This document shows, in pieces, positions 1 through 8,266 of a stretch of DNA of 64,000 nt. The notes below the pieces were generated by a model. The model had not been told where the DNA came from. It was given only the letters and a program-made list of their open reading frames with translations, and searched no databases. Positions within the stretch are counted from its first letter, which is position 1. Each line of letters starts with the position of its first letter. Source of the DNA: CAZBJJ01 sp964492245 (GTDB taxonomy: Bacteria > Spirochaetota > Spirochaetia > Treponematales > Breznakiellaceae); assembly GCA_964492245.1 (NCBI GenBank), contig CAZBJJ010000002.1, positions 1 to 64,000 of the forward strand, written 5' to 3'. The translations under genes and the position numbers were made by a program.

Positions 1-40
1 TATATAGCTTTTTAATTCTCCAAGGGCTAAGATTGATAGC

Positions 41-703
41 ATGGATGTGCGTATAGAGGCCAGCTGGAAGGCGCGGCTGGCAGGCGAATTTTCCGAACCC
101 TATTTTGAAAAATTGGCCAGCTTTGTAAAAGAGGAGTATCGGCAAAGGCGCATTTACCCGGCTGGGCGGGATATTTTTCGGGCCTTCGACCTCTGCCCCT
201 ATACCCAGACGCGCGTTGTCATTGTAGGCCAGGACCCCTACCATGGCCCCGGCCAGGCAAATGGTCTGGCCTTTTCGGTGGCTGCCAATGTGGAAATGCC
301 GCCCAGCCTGGTGAATATATTTAACGAGCTGCAGTCCGATCTGGGCCGGCCCCCCCATGCCGACCGAAGCTTAGAACACTGGGCCCGGCAGGGGGTGCTT
401 TTATTAAACGCCAGCTTAACGGTGCGCGCCGGCCAGGCGGCCAGCCATGCCAATATAGGCTGGGAACGTTTTACCGATGCGGTCTTGCGAGCTTTGGCAT
501 CGGGCAAGGAAGGCCTCGTGTTTATTCTCTGGGGCGCCTTCGCCCAGAAAAAAGCTGCCTTTATAAAGCAGTCCCGCCACCATATTATTAAAAGCCCGCA
601 TCCTTCGCCCCTTTCTGCCTATCGCGGATTTCTTGGCTCAAAACCCTTTAGCCGCACTAACGAGGCCCTGCGCGCTTGGGGGCTGGAAGAAATAGACTGG
701 TAG
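41..703 (+). CDS. ung: Uracil-DNA glycosylase, family 1
   Basis: Removes uracil from DNA as the first step of base excision repair in the cytoplasm. The 220-residue protein has the usual family length. It carries the water-activating loop GQDPYHG followed by QANGLAFSV near residue 63 and the late loop SPHPSPLSAYRGF with the catalytic histidine near residue 187. ATG at 41 fits the family N-terminus; no strong ribosome binding site is visible close to it, but the upstream sequence is cut by the window edge. It is followed after 39 bp by a thioesterase on the same strand. Identification is secure from the two motifs. Confidence 0.96.
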   Translation: MDVRIEASWKARLAGEFSEPYFEKLASFVKEEYRQRRIYPAGRDIFRAFDLCPYTQTRVVIVGQDPYHGPGQANGLAFSVAANVEMPPSLVNIFNELQSDLGRPPHADRSLEHWARQGVLLLNASLTVRAGQAASHANIGWERFTDAVLRALASGKEGLVFILWGAFAQKKAAFIKQSRHHIIKSPHPSPLSAYRGFLGSKPFSRTNEALRAWGLEEIDW

Positions 704-742
704 GGGCTGGTCAACCGGCCAATAGCTGAGTATTTTAGCTGT

Positions 743-1111
743 ATGAGTATAGACACCTACACCATGGTTCGCCCAGAACATCTCAATCAACACGGTTTTT
801 TATTTGGGGGCCAGTTGCTCCTTTGGGTAGATGAATTTGCCTGGTTAGCCGCGGCACGCGAAAACCCCGGTTGCAAACTAGTAACGCGGGCAATGAACTC
901 TATCGAGTTTGTGCGCACAGCACCGGTTGGGTCTATTTTGCGCTTTCATATAAAACAGGAACATCGAGGGCGGACAAGCATTCAGTATAGAACAGAGGTC
1001 TGGTGCGACGAAGGCAGGGGCGAACCAGAATATCTAATGTTCAGCACCGCAGTTGTCTTTGTAAACGTGGATGCAGAGGGGAAAAAAACTCCCCTCTGCA
1101 GCGAAACTTAG
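743..1111 (+). CDS. Acyl-CoA thioesterase, hotdog fold (YciA/ACOT type)
   Basis: A 122-residue single hotdog domain, predicted to hydrolyse acyl-CoA thioesters. The block HGFLFGGQLLLWVDE (residues about 17-31) matches the N-terminal helix region of the YciA/cytosolic ACOT family, which carries a conserved Asp/Glu on that helix, and the strand FVRTAPVGSILRF is also typical. Substrate chain length cannot be told. The stop codon overlaps the stop codon of the convergent barrel gene (TTAG, 1108-1111), so the two transcripts must overlap at their 3' ends. Family confident, substrate unknown. Confidence 0.85.
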   Translation: MSIDTYTMVRPEHLNQHGFLFGGQLLLWVDEFAWLAAARENPGCKLVTRAMNSIEFVRTAPVGSILRFHIKQEHRGRTSIQYRTEVWCDEGRGEPEYLMFSTAVVFVNVDAEGKKTPLCSET

Positions 1112-2346
1112 TAACCTACTCTAAGGCCAACCATGACATACAGCCCATTGGCCGCATATGAAGCTAAAAATGATGGAGAAGACATACCTAGATTTATTTC
1201 CAGCTCGACAACGCGACTATTAATTGCTAGGCCAATTTGCTGGTACCAAATTTCATCTTGCCGTAACATACTTGCATTTGCAAAGAAGAAATTGCCTAAA
1301 TTGATGCTGGTCGAAAGCCCAAAGTCTATATATACGACAGAGGACATGGCACCAAGGGCAAGGCTGGGACTTATATAAAGGGGCCTGAACCAGAAGGGGT
1401 TATAGGTTGCGGAAATGCCAAATTTAAAGGGGCGTAACACACCGCTTTTATTTATTTCGCTGGCCTCTTCGGAAGATGTGGTGGCCTCGTCGAAATCTGG
1501 TAGCCCATCGCCCTCCAATTGCTCGAGTAAGTTGTCAATCTTGTAGTCGATAAGAGTGTTATATTCTGCCTTGTACCTAATTTGGGCCGGAGCAATGGGG
1601 ATGTTTTCAAACTTTGCCGAAAAAACCCATTCATTCGTCCAGCGGTAGTCGGCACTTACCGAAAAATCTAGTCCGCCTTCGGCCATGATTTTATTGATTA
1701 TATCGTTGGTGCTGCCATTGTCGAGGTCTTCCGTAGACATTGCGCTGTAGACGGGAATGGAAATATCACCCCGAGCTCTAATTGCGCCCTCAGAAGAGGC
1801 CTCTTCCGAGGTCGTAAAGCTAACATTGGCCTTGGCGCCCTGCACAAGAGCTATAGGCATATAGTAGCTGGGCCTGAATGTTACCCCAAAGGCGCCAATG
1901 GGCGTAGGTATCTTTGCAAAGATGCTAAGGCCAGTTTCGCCGAAGGCCCAGGCGCGTATATCCAGATTTCCCTCGATAGGGCTGCTATTGGGATTCCCGT
2001 GGGCTATAAAGTTGATAAGCTTTCCCGGAAGGCCGGCATTGGCCCAAAAGTCGAGCCCCAAAAAAGCTCCCAGTTTAAGGCTTTTCGAAAGGTTGACATT
2101 TAAATAGGTATCGACCCCTCCAGCTCCAGAGAGGGCAAAGTTCGATTTGGCAAAGCGAGAGGCCATATCGGCAAAATCTAGAACCAAGGTTCTGTCTTCC
2201 TTGTCATTCCATATATCGCCAAGAGTAAAATAGTTGTTCGAAAGACTAGCATTTACATCAATCCCTAATTCTACAATGCGCGAACCAAGGGCAAAGACGC
2301 TGGTAGTTAAAAGTAAAAGGCTGGCGCCTAAAATAAAACGTTTCAT
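1108..2346 (-). CDS. Putative outer-membrane beta-barrel protein
   Basis: A 412-residue exported protein with an N-terminal signal peptide (MKR then a hydrophobic run ending near ALG, residue 22). The body alternates short amphipathic beta-like strands rich in Gly, Ser, Phe and Tyr, and the last residues (YVMVGLRVGY) alternate hydrophobics and end in an aromatic residue, like the signal recognised by the outer-membrane assembly machinery. Residues about 285-300 form an acidic Ser/Glu-rich loop. It follows the large lipoprotein gene by 18 bp on the same strand, so the two are probably cotranscribed. I do not recognise a characterised family; it resembles uncharacterised spirochaete barrel proteins. 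Function unknown. Confidence 0.7.
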   Translation of the reverse strand: MKRFILGASLLLLTTSVFALGSRIVELGIDVNASLSNNYFTLGDIWNDKEDRTLVLDFADMASRFAKSNFALSGAGGVDTYLNVNLSKSLKLGAFLGLDFWANAGLPGKLINFIAHGNPNSSPIEGNLDIRAWAFGETGLSIFAKIPTPIGAFGVTFRPSYYMPIALVQGAKANVSFTTSEEASSEGAIRARGDISIPVYSAMSTEDLDNGSTNDIINKIMAEGGLDFSVSADYRWTNEWVFSAKFENIPIAPAQIRYKAEYNTLIDYKIDNLLEQLEGDGLPDFDEATTSSEEASEINKSGVLRPFKFGISATYNPFWFRPLYISPSLALGAMSSVVYIDFGLSTSINLGNFFFANASMLRQDEIWYQQIGLAINSRVVELEINLGMSSPSFLASYAANGLYVMVGLRVGY

Positions 2347-2364
2347 AGTAGCTCTCCCTAGTTC

Positions 2365-4989
2365 CTAAAAGTAAATTGTCTTGTCTATATCGGTGGCCGC
2401 ACTAATGCTCAGTTTAATAGACAGCTGGGGGTTTGCATGCAGCGAATAGGTATCGCTGGCATCGTTTTCATCGTTTGCTGGTATGGAGATTGCTAAAAGG
2501 GGAACAAAGGCCCCAGTTCGTATAAGCTCCATATCCTGCGAATCAAGGGTAAGCTCTAAGCTGTTTTTGCCTCTTAAAATAGAAATGTCTTTATTAAACT
2601 GGGGCTTATTGTCTTGGTCGGGATAGGCACTTAATCTTGCGTTTAGGGCCAGGCCGGTGTCGTTAACATAGTCTATTTTTAGGGTGATGCTTACGAGCAT
2701 TTCTAAAATTTCGCCCATTGAATCGTCTTCGTCGTAGCTTTCACGGCCAAATAAATCTTCTTCTACTAGGGCTTCGGACATCATTTCAACATCCCCATTT
2801 GCCCGCATCTCGAAGGGAATGATAAGCATAAGGTCCAGGCGAATATTTTCTGGTTCATCACCTATGTCATTTCGAGATATATCAAAGTTATCGGCCATAA
2901 TTTGGTAATTGAGCTTAAGATCATCGGGGCGTTCGTTGAGTATAAAGGAAAAATCGGGGGCTGTTTTAACGGTGTTCCCCAGGGAATCGGTATCAAGCTC
3001 GCGTATCACCTGGTCCTCGCCCTCGTCGGGAAAATCGGGCAGTACGGCATTCGAAATGTCTTCGCCTTCTTCCTGGCTGCCTATAATATCTGTTGTTTTC
3101 CCACCGGAACTTCTGCTCATTGCAATCTTAGGCACAAAGCCGTCGGGCAAGGCACTGGCAAAGAGCAAAAGGGGAACCCCGCCAAAGCTAAGCTCGCGGG
3201 GCAGGTTGACGTCGAGCTCTGAAAAATCTAAAAAATCGTCCTCGGGGAGGCTGCCCGAAAGAACACCCTCTTCGCCAGGAGAAATATTTATATTTCTCCA
3301 TTCGGCAATAAATTCTACGCTCCCGCTAAAACCAAGTTCAGCGCCGGGTTCTATATTGTGCAGGGTAAGCAGCTTGGTGTTAGCATCGTAATCGCCCATA
3401 TCAATGTCAATTAAAAAATCGAGGTTGGGGCTCTGTTTTGGCTCAAGCCTGATGTTCTGCCCTTTAAAGAAATGCTCATTTTGCCCAAAGACGTAGCTGT
3501 GTCTTTCATTGTCAATGTTTAAAAGTGTCGAATTTACGCTAACATCAATATTGTTACCGGCAGGAAAACCGTTATCGATGATAACCTTAAAGCCTATTTG
3601 GTCGAAATCAATTGAATTTACCCATTCCGATAGATCGCTTAGGCTTTCTTCTGCATTTATTTCGGTTTTAAAATCCTCGGCCATTTCCAAGCTCACGCTG
3701 GCCAATTCTTCAATTTTAAACTCGATACTGGTATCCAGACTAAAATTACTGGTATTTAGACCGTAAAATCTGGCATCGTTAGCAACTAAGGTAACTGAAA
3801 AATTGGCAGCAATGTGATTTTGGGAAATATTTTGCCCGGCAAAATCAATGCTGTCTCCAGCCGGATTATAATCCTTATAGGGCGTGTACAGGCCACTTTC
3901 TTGCTGTATTTCTATAGAAAGGTTACGGCTTATGCCCGACCACTCATCTGGAAATTCATCTCCCTGAATTTCTATACCACCGGTGCCAACGGTCGCATAC
4001 TTAAAACCACTGTCGTTCTCGGCAAAGGCGGGAATATTGCTCGAGAAATTCAAGTTTTCGGTAAAGTGTATCCCGGTTACATCTTGTAATTCAGTGCCTT
4101 CCCGCAATTTTGTATCCCTTGTCTGTAGAATGGCAGTATTTCCAACATTACCGCCGCTTGCAGCAATCGTATAAGAAATAGCCATATAGGGCGTAAGGGT
4201 TATATCCGCCAAATTAAAGGAAATAATCTTTGCGCTTTCTGGTCCGCCAGCATCTGTTCCAGAAAAATGTAAAGGGGCGCTATCGCTGGATATGGTATCA
4301 ATTGGAATTGTACTATCGGCGTCGTCGAATATCTGTAGTTCAATTTCAGTAAGTTCTAGCTCGAAGGAGTTGTGGGCTGTACTTAGCATTAGCCGCATAT
4401 CTAAATAGCCCGAGGCAAATGCCGCCGAGCTAAAACCGCTGGAAAGCAGTGGAACAGACAAGGTTCCGTTTAAAGCTGAAGCACCTGGTTCAAAAATTTC
4501 GATTTGCTGTCCATAAATGCCGTTATTTATTTGTTCAAAAATTATTTCGCCTAGGGATTGCTCTGGCCCGACGGTTTCTTCAAAACGAAAATCGGGCACC
4601 TTAAAGCTCTGTGGTGCAAGACTTTGAGAAAGAGTATCGAAGAAATCCAAGTCTTCGATACTTTGGGCAAAATTGATGGGGATTTCGGCAATTGGGTAAT
4701 GAAGGAGTAGCTTTAGGCTCTCCCCTGCTTCCCCGCTTATGTAGCGGTAGGCAGCTGCCCCACTCCCATCGGCGAGGTTTTCGAGTATGTCATCTATGGG
4801 AAAGATGTTTTCCTCGATTAGGTTGATATTCTTGGTACCCAGGGGAGCATATAAGGTGGGTTTTGCCTTGATACGCACCGAATCTACCAGCGAATAATTA
4901 GAACAAGCAAAAAGAGCAATGCTCATTGCACTAGCAATGAAAAACATAGCAATGTTTTTCACGTACGTGGTCGAAGAAGTTCTATTCAT
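2365..4989 (-). CDS. Large predicted lipoprotein of unknown function
   Basis: About 874 residues from ATG at 4989, chosen because AAGGAG lies just upstream; an in-frame start at 5022 would put the Shine-Dalgarno inside the gene. The N-terminus has a hydrophobic stretch followed by the lipobox SIALFAC, so the mature protein should be a lipid-anchored, exported lipoprotein. The remainder looks like repeated beta-sandwich modules: many stretches of the type 'domain ... LSIEIQQESG ... INFAQSIEDLDFFD', acidic and low in cysteine. No enzymatic motif is visible. It is the upstream gene of a two-gene unit with the barrel gene, which suggests a surface or periplasmic complex. Function not recognised. 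Confidence 0.75.
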   Translation of the reverse strand: MNRTSSTTYVKNIAMFFIASAMSIALFACSNYSLVDSVRIKAKPTLYAPLGTKNINLIEENIFPIDDILENLADGSGAAAYRYISGEAGESLKLLLHYPIAEIPINFAQSIEDLDFFDTLSQSLAPQSFKVPDFRFEETVGPEQSLGEIIFEQINNGIYGQQIEIFEPGASALNGTLSVPLLSSGFSSAAFASGYLDMRLMLSTAHNSFELELTEIELQIFDDADSTIPIDTISSDSAPLHFSGTDAGGPESAKIISFNLADITLTPYMAISYTIAASGGNVGNTAILQTRDTKLREGTELQDVTGIHFTENLNFSSNIPAFAENDSGFKYATVGTGGIEIQGDEFPDEWSGISRNLSIEIQQESGLYTPYKDYNPAGDSIDFAGQNISQNHIAANFSVTLVANDARFYGLNTSNFSLDTSIEFKIEELASVSLEMAEDFKTEINAEESLSDLSEWVNSIDFDQIGFKVIIDNGFPAGNNIDVSVNSTLLNIDNERHSYVFGQNEHFFKGQNIRLEPKQSPNLDFLIDIDMGDYDANTKLLTLHNIEPGAELGFSGSVEFIAEWRNINISPGEEGVLSGSLPEDDFLDFSELDVNLPRELSFGGVPLLLFASALPDGFVPKIAMSRSSGGKTTDIIGSQEEGEDISNAVLPDFPDEGEDQVIRELDTDSLGNTVKTAPDFSFILNERPDDLKLNYQIMADNFDISRNDIGDEPENIRLDLMLIIPFEMRANGDVEMMSEALVEEDLFGRESYDEDDSMGEILEMLVSITLKIDYVNDTGLALNARLSAYPDQDNKPQFNKDISILRGKNSLELTLDSQDMELIRTGAFVPLLAISIPANDENDASDTYSLHANPQLSIKLSISAATDIDKTIYF

Positions 4990-5163
4990 TGTACACTCCT
5001 TGCCTTTTGGGCTATTCTCCATATGAAAAATAAGGCCTATAGGCTAAAGTTTTTCAACAGATTTCTAATGGTAATTATACATCTTCTAAAACTAAAAAAC
5101 AGGGTTTTAGTGAAAATAGCTGATTATTATAGTAGGACATTTGCAGGGGAGGGAGATTAGATT

Positions 5164-5874
5164 ATGACAGGCATTATTGCGGCAATGGAGGCGGAATTAC
5201 AGCTTTTAAAGGGTAATGTAGAGGGTTTACACAGCGAGAAAATAGCTGGGCAGGAATATATTACCGGCAAGCTTGCCGGTAAGGCCGTTGTTTTAGCCCA
5301 ATGTGGCATTGGAAAGGTGCATGCCGCCCTAGGGGCGGCCTTTATGATACAGGCATTTTCGCCAAAACAGATAATAAATACCGGTTCAGCCGGAGGCCTG
5401 CTGGCAAATCAAACATTTGGCGATATTGTGTTGGCCACCGCCCTGCGCTACCACGATGTAGATGTAACAGCCTTTGGCTACGAGATTGGCCAGTTACCCC
5501 ACTGCCCGCCATCATTTAAAAGTGATATCCAATTACTTGAAAAAGCCCAGAGCTCTGTGCGACAATTACAGGCACGGGGGCAGTATCCTAAAGAGGTTGG
5601 CATACATATTGGCGAAATAGGCTCTGGCGATGTCTTCGTGCACGAGCCAGACCGGATTGCCGCTATTAAAGCCAATTTTCCCACGCTTTTGGCCGTCGAA
5701 ATGGAGGGGGCGGCAATAGCCCATGTAGCTCATCGAATGCAACTGCCATTTTTGGTAGTGCGCGCGCTGTCGGACATAGCCGGCAAAGAATCGCCCATGA
5801 GCTTTCCCGAATTTTTACCGCTGGCATCTAAAAATTCGGCAACACTTATAATGGAAATGCTTGCCAGCCTATAA
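5164..5874 (+). CDS. mtnN: 5'-methylthioadenosine/S-adenosylhomocysteine nucleosidase
   Basis: Cleaves S-adenosylhomocysteine and methylthioadenosine to adenine plus the ribosyl product, clearing methyltransferase by-products in the cytoplasm. The 236-residue protein has the family signature: IIAAMEAEL at the start with the catalytic Glu, NTGSAGGL near residue 77, VEMEGAAIAHVA and the late ALSDIA with the catalytic Asp. A strong GGGGAGGGAG ribosome site precedes ATG 5164. luxS follows after 20 bp and then metA, so product S-ribosylhomocysteine passes directly to the next enzyme. Very secure. Confidence 0.96.
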   Translation: MTGIIAAMEAELQLLKGNVEGLHSEKIAGQEYITGKLAGKAVVLAQCGIGKVHAALGAAFMIQAFSPKQIINTGSAGGLLANQTFGDIVLATALRYHDVDVTAFGYEIGQLPHCPPSFKSDIQLLEKAQSSVRQLQARGQYPKEVGIHIGEIGSGDVFVHEPDRIAAIKANFPTLLAVEMEGAAIAHVAHRMQLPFLVVRALSDIAGKESPMSFPEFLPLASKNSATLIMEMLASL

Positions 5875-5894
5875 GGAGAGGAGAAAAAACCACT

Positions 5895-6374
5895 ATGGAG
5901 AAGATCGCTAGCTTTACTATCGACCACACTAAATTGAAACGCGGCCTTTATGTCTCTCGGACAGACCAAATTGGCGATATCGGCCTTACCACCTTCGACA
6001 TTCGCATGAAGGAACCCAATCGCGAGCCGGTAATTGATATGCCGGCCCTGCACAGTTTGGAACACCTCGGTGCCACCTATTTGCGCAATCACTCCGCTTG
6101 GAAAGACAAAATAATTTATTTTGGGCCAATGGGTTGCAGAACCGGCCTGTATTTAGTTGTGGCGGGAAAAATAGATTCCCGTTCGGCCCTGCCCTTTGTG
6201 CGCGATCTCTTCGAATGGATTGCGGCCTATACGGGGCCACTTCCGGGGGCCACTGCGCAGGAATGCGGCAATTATTTGGAGCACAATTTGCCAATGGCAA
6301 TTTGGGAAAGCCGAAAATATTTGACCGAAATTTTACGGGTAATTGGGCCCACAAATTTGGAATATCCAGACTGA
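5895..6374 (+). CDS. luxS: S-ribosylhomocysteine lyase (AI-2 synthase)
   Basis: Converts S-ribosylhomocysteine to homocysteine and 4,5-dihydroxy-2,3-pentanedione, the precursor of autoinducer-2. All metal and catalytic residues are present: H53, E56 and H57 in HSLEHLGATYLR, the catalytic Cys81 in GPMGCRTGLY, and the third metal ligand Cys124 in ECGNY. Length (159) is normal. It is the middle gene of mtnN-luxS-metA, an activated-methyl-cycle group. The operon context points to a metabolic role; whether AI-2 is used as a signal cannot be judged here. Confidence 0.97.
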   Translation: MEKIASFTIDHTKLKRGLYVSRTDQIGDIGLTTFDIRMKEPNREPVIDMPALHSLEHLGATYLRNHSAWKDKIIYFGPMGCRTGLYLVVAGKIDSRSALPFVRDLFEWIAAYTGPLPGATAQECGNYLEHNLPMAIWESRKYLTEILRVIGPTNLEYPD

Positions 6375-6409
6375 TAATTCCCGCTTTGCGTAAAAGTGAA
6401 TTATCAATC

Positions 6410-6437
6410 TTGACAATCCTTAGCTAAATAGTAATAT
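6410..6437 (+). promoter_or_regulatory. Sigma-70-type promoter for metA
   Basis: TTGACA (6410-6415) and TAATAT (6432-6437) are separated by 16 bp, in the 80-bp gap between luxS and metA. It would let metA be transcribed apart from mtnN-luxS. A GCGGAGG ribosome site follows at 6442. No T-box or SAM-riboswitch-like structure fits in this short leader. Confidence 0.65.
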
Positions 6438-6454
6438 ATAAGCGGAGGCTGCCA

Positions 6455-7372
6455 ATGCCTGTACGAATACCCAATAAGCTTCCAGCCCGAAAAGCTTTAG
6501 AAGCAGAGAATATATTTGTAATGACCGCTGAGCGGGCGGTGCATCAGGATATAAGACCCTTAAAAATTGCGGTTTTAAACCTTATGCCTACAAAAATTGT
6601 CACCGAAACTCAAATTTTACGGCTGTTGGGAAACACGCCCCTACAGGTGGATGTGCGTTTTATCAGAACCCTGAGCCACGAATCGAAAAACACGCCATTA
6701 GAGCATTTAAAGGCCTTTTATATAGGCATAGACGATATCTGGCACGAGGCCTTCGATGGGCTTATTATTACCGGTGCCCCCGTGGAAAACATGGCCTTCG
6801 AGGAGGTCGACTATTGGCCCGAGCTTGTGCGCATAATGGATTGGAGCAAAAAAAATGTCTGGTCCACTTTTCATATTTGCTGGGGGGCCCAGGCCGGCCT
6901 TTGGCATCACTATGGCATTCAAAAACACCCCCTGCCGGAAAAATTGCATGGCGTTTTTTGGCACAATATTGTTGAGGTGCAGGAGCCCCTTTTGCGCGGT
7001 TTCGACGAGGCCTTTTTGGCCCCACATTCCCGCCACACCGAAATTAGAAAAACAGACATCGAAAAACATCCCAAACTACGGCTTTTATCGCTTTCTGAAC
7101 GGGCGGGCGTGTACATAGTGGCCAGCAAAAATGGGCGCCAGGTTTTTGTAACCGGGCATCCGGAGTACGAACGACTTACCTTAAAGGCCGAGTGGGAGCG
7201 GGATGTTCAACGGGGAATGCAGCCGAGCCTGCCCGAAAATTATTTTCCGCAGAACGATTCAAGCAGGAACCCCGCCTTTAGCTGGCGTTCCCATGCCCAT
7301 TTATTGTACTCAAACTGGCTCAATTATCATGTTTATCAGTCTACGCCCTACGATTTATCGCTCTTAACCTAA
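6455..7372 (+). CDS. metA: Homoserine O-succinyl/acetyltransferase
   Basis: First committed step of methionine synthesis: acylation of homoserine. The 305-residue protein follows the MetA family throughout, with PVRIPNKLPARKALEAENIFVM at the start, KIAVLNLMPTKIVTETQ, the nucleophile motif FHICWGAQAGL (Cys near residue 142), and the catalytic His-Glu element GHPEYE near residue 235. Whether succinyl- or acetyl-CoA is used is set by a single residue in this family and is not safe to call by eye. Preceded by GCGGAGG and its own promoter. With mtnN and luxS it forms a sulphur amino-acid cluster. Confidence 0.95.
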   Translation: MPVRIPNKLPARKALEAENIFVMTAERAVHQDIRPLKIAVLNLMPTKIVTETQILRLLGNTPLQVDVRFIRTLSHESKNTPLEHLKAFYIGIDDIWHEAFDGLIITGAPVENMAFEEVDYWPELVRIMDWSKKNVWSTFHICWGAQAGLWHHYGIQKHPLPEKLHGVFWHNIVEVQEPLLRGFDEAFLAPHSRHTEIRKTDIEKHPKLRLLSLSERAGVYIVASKNGRQVFVTGHPEYERLTLKAEWERDVQRGMQPSLPENYFPQNDSSRNPAFSWRSHAHLLYSNWLNYHVYQSTPYDLSLLT

Positions 7373-7379
7373 ATGGGGC

Positions 7380-7409
7380 TTGACGCCAAGGCGCTTGCAT
7401 TCGTATTTT
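7380..7409 (+). promoter_or_regulatory. Candidate promoter for the grpE-dnaK-dnaJ cluster
   Basis: TTGACG (7380-7385) and TATTTT (7404-7409) with an 18-bp spacer in the only intergenic space before grpE. The -10 is a moderate match. No CIRCE (TTAGCACTC-N9-GAGTGCTAA) is present here or before dnaK, so HrcA control is not indicated. Confidence 0.4.
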
Positions 7410-7484
7410 TTGTACTGAAAACTTTTAATTCAATCCCTATCTGTCCAGTTATGCAGAGGGGAAATTTTGTATCAGGAAGTATGA

Positions 7485-8186
7485 ATGTCTAAACACAGAT
7501 CACAGACGGGCGCAGATGCTGTCTCTGGTGAAAAGCCCGAACAGCCAAAAAACCAAGATGTACCGGCTGGCGACGAGAAAAAATCTAACGAAAAGCCTGC
7601 CGAAAACGCGGAAAACGCGGAAAACGCGGAAAACTTGACCGAAGAGGACGAGCTTGCCACATTAAAAAACAGGGTTGCCAAGCTTGAGGCAGAATTGGCA
7701 GAGGCAAAGGACCAATATCTGCGCAGGGCGGCCGATTTCGAAAATACTCGGAAAAGATTTGCAAAAGAAAAAAATGATGCAATCGAATTTGCCAACCAAA
7801 GCCTCTTATTGGATATTATACCCATTGTGGACGACTTTGAGCGCGCAATTAAATCGGCAGAGGATTCTAAAAACTTTGCATCTTTCCACGAAGGCATTGT
7901 GCTTATCGAAAAACGCCTTGTCTCCCAGCTAGAATCCAAGTGGAACCTTGCCCGCTACGATTCTGCTGGAAAAGCCTTCGATCCGAATTTTCACGAGGCA
8001 ATAATGATGGAAAAAACAGCCGAAGTAAGCGAGGCCACCGTTGCCGAAGACTTTTTTAAGGGCTATACACTCAATGGGCGGGTGGTGCGCAGCGCAAAGG
8101 TCAAGGTGCTTATGCCAGAAGTTGAATCGAATGGGCAAGAGGCAGAGAAAGCGGAATCTGCCGAAAATAATGGCGAAAACGCCTAA
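7485..8186 (+). CDS. grpE: GrpE nucleotide exchange factor
   Basis: Co-chaperone that releases ADP from DnaK. The 233-residue protein has a low-complexity acidic N-terminus (about residues 1-50), a long coiled-coil helix (TLKNRVAKLEAELAEAKDQYLRRAADFENTRKR) and the C-terminal beta domain ending in YTLNGRVVRSAKVKV, the GrpE signature. The N-terminal tail contains a 9-bp tandem repeat encoding Glu-Asn-Ala units and the C-terminus ends in a similar Ala/Glu/Asn-rich tail. First gene of grpE-dnaK-dnaJ; hrcA is not next to it. Confidence 0.96.
   Translation: MSKHRSQTGADAVSGEKPEQPKNQDVPAGDEKKSNEKPAENAENAENAENLTEEDELATLKNRVAKLEAELAEAKDQYLRRAADFENTRKRFAKEKNDAIEFANQSLLLDIIPIVDDFERAIKSAEDSKNFASFHEGIVLIEKRLVSQLESKWNLARYDSAGKAFDPNFHEAIMMEKTAEVSEATVAEDFFKGYTLNGRVVRSAKVKVLMPEVESNGQEAEKAESAENNGENA
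7602..7634 (+). repeat. 9-bp in-frame tandem repeat in grpE
   Basis: Three full copies of GAAAACGCG (7602, 7611, 7620) and a fourth partial one, coding for Glu-Asn-Ala units in the disordered N-terminal tail of GrpE. A multiple of three, so slippage would change length without breaking the frame. Confidence 0.85.
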
Positions 8187-8266
8187 AATAGGAATTGTAT
8201 TGAACGCTTTTTCAATGCGGTCAAATTTAGTATATTTTGTATATGGACAAAGATAAGGAGTCTAGA

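Noticed and set aside
6375..6454. SAM or SAH riboswitch before metA
   Set aside because: Only 80 bp are available, mostly used by a normal promoter and ribosome site; no matching fold is visible.
7380..8266. CIRCE/HrcA control of the grpE-dnaK-dnaJ cluster
   Set aside because: No TTAGCACTC-N9-GAGTGCTAA sequence before grpE or dnaK.
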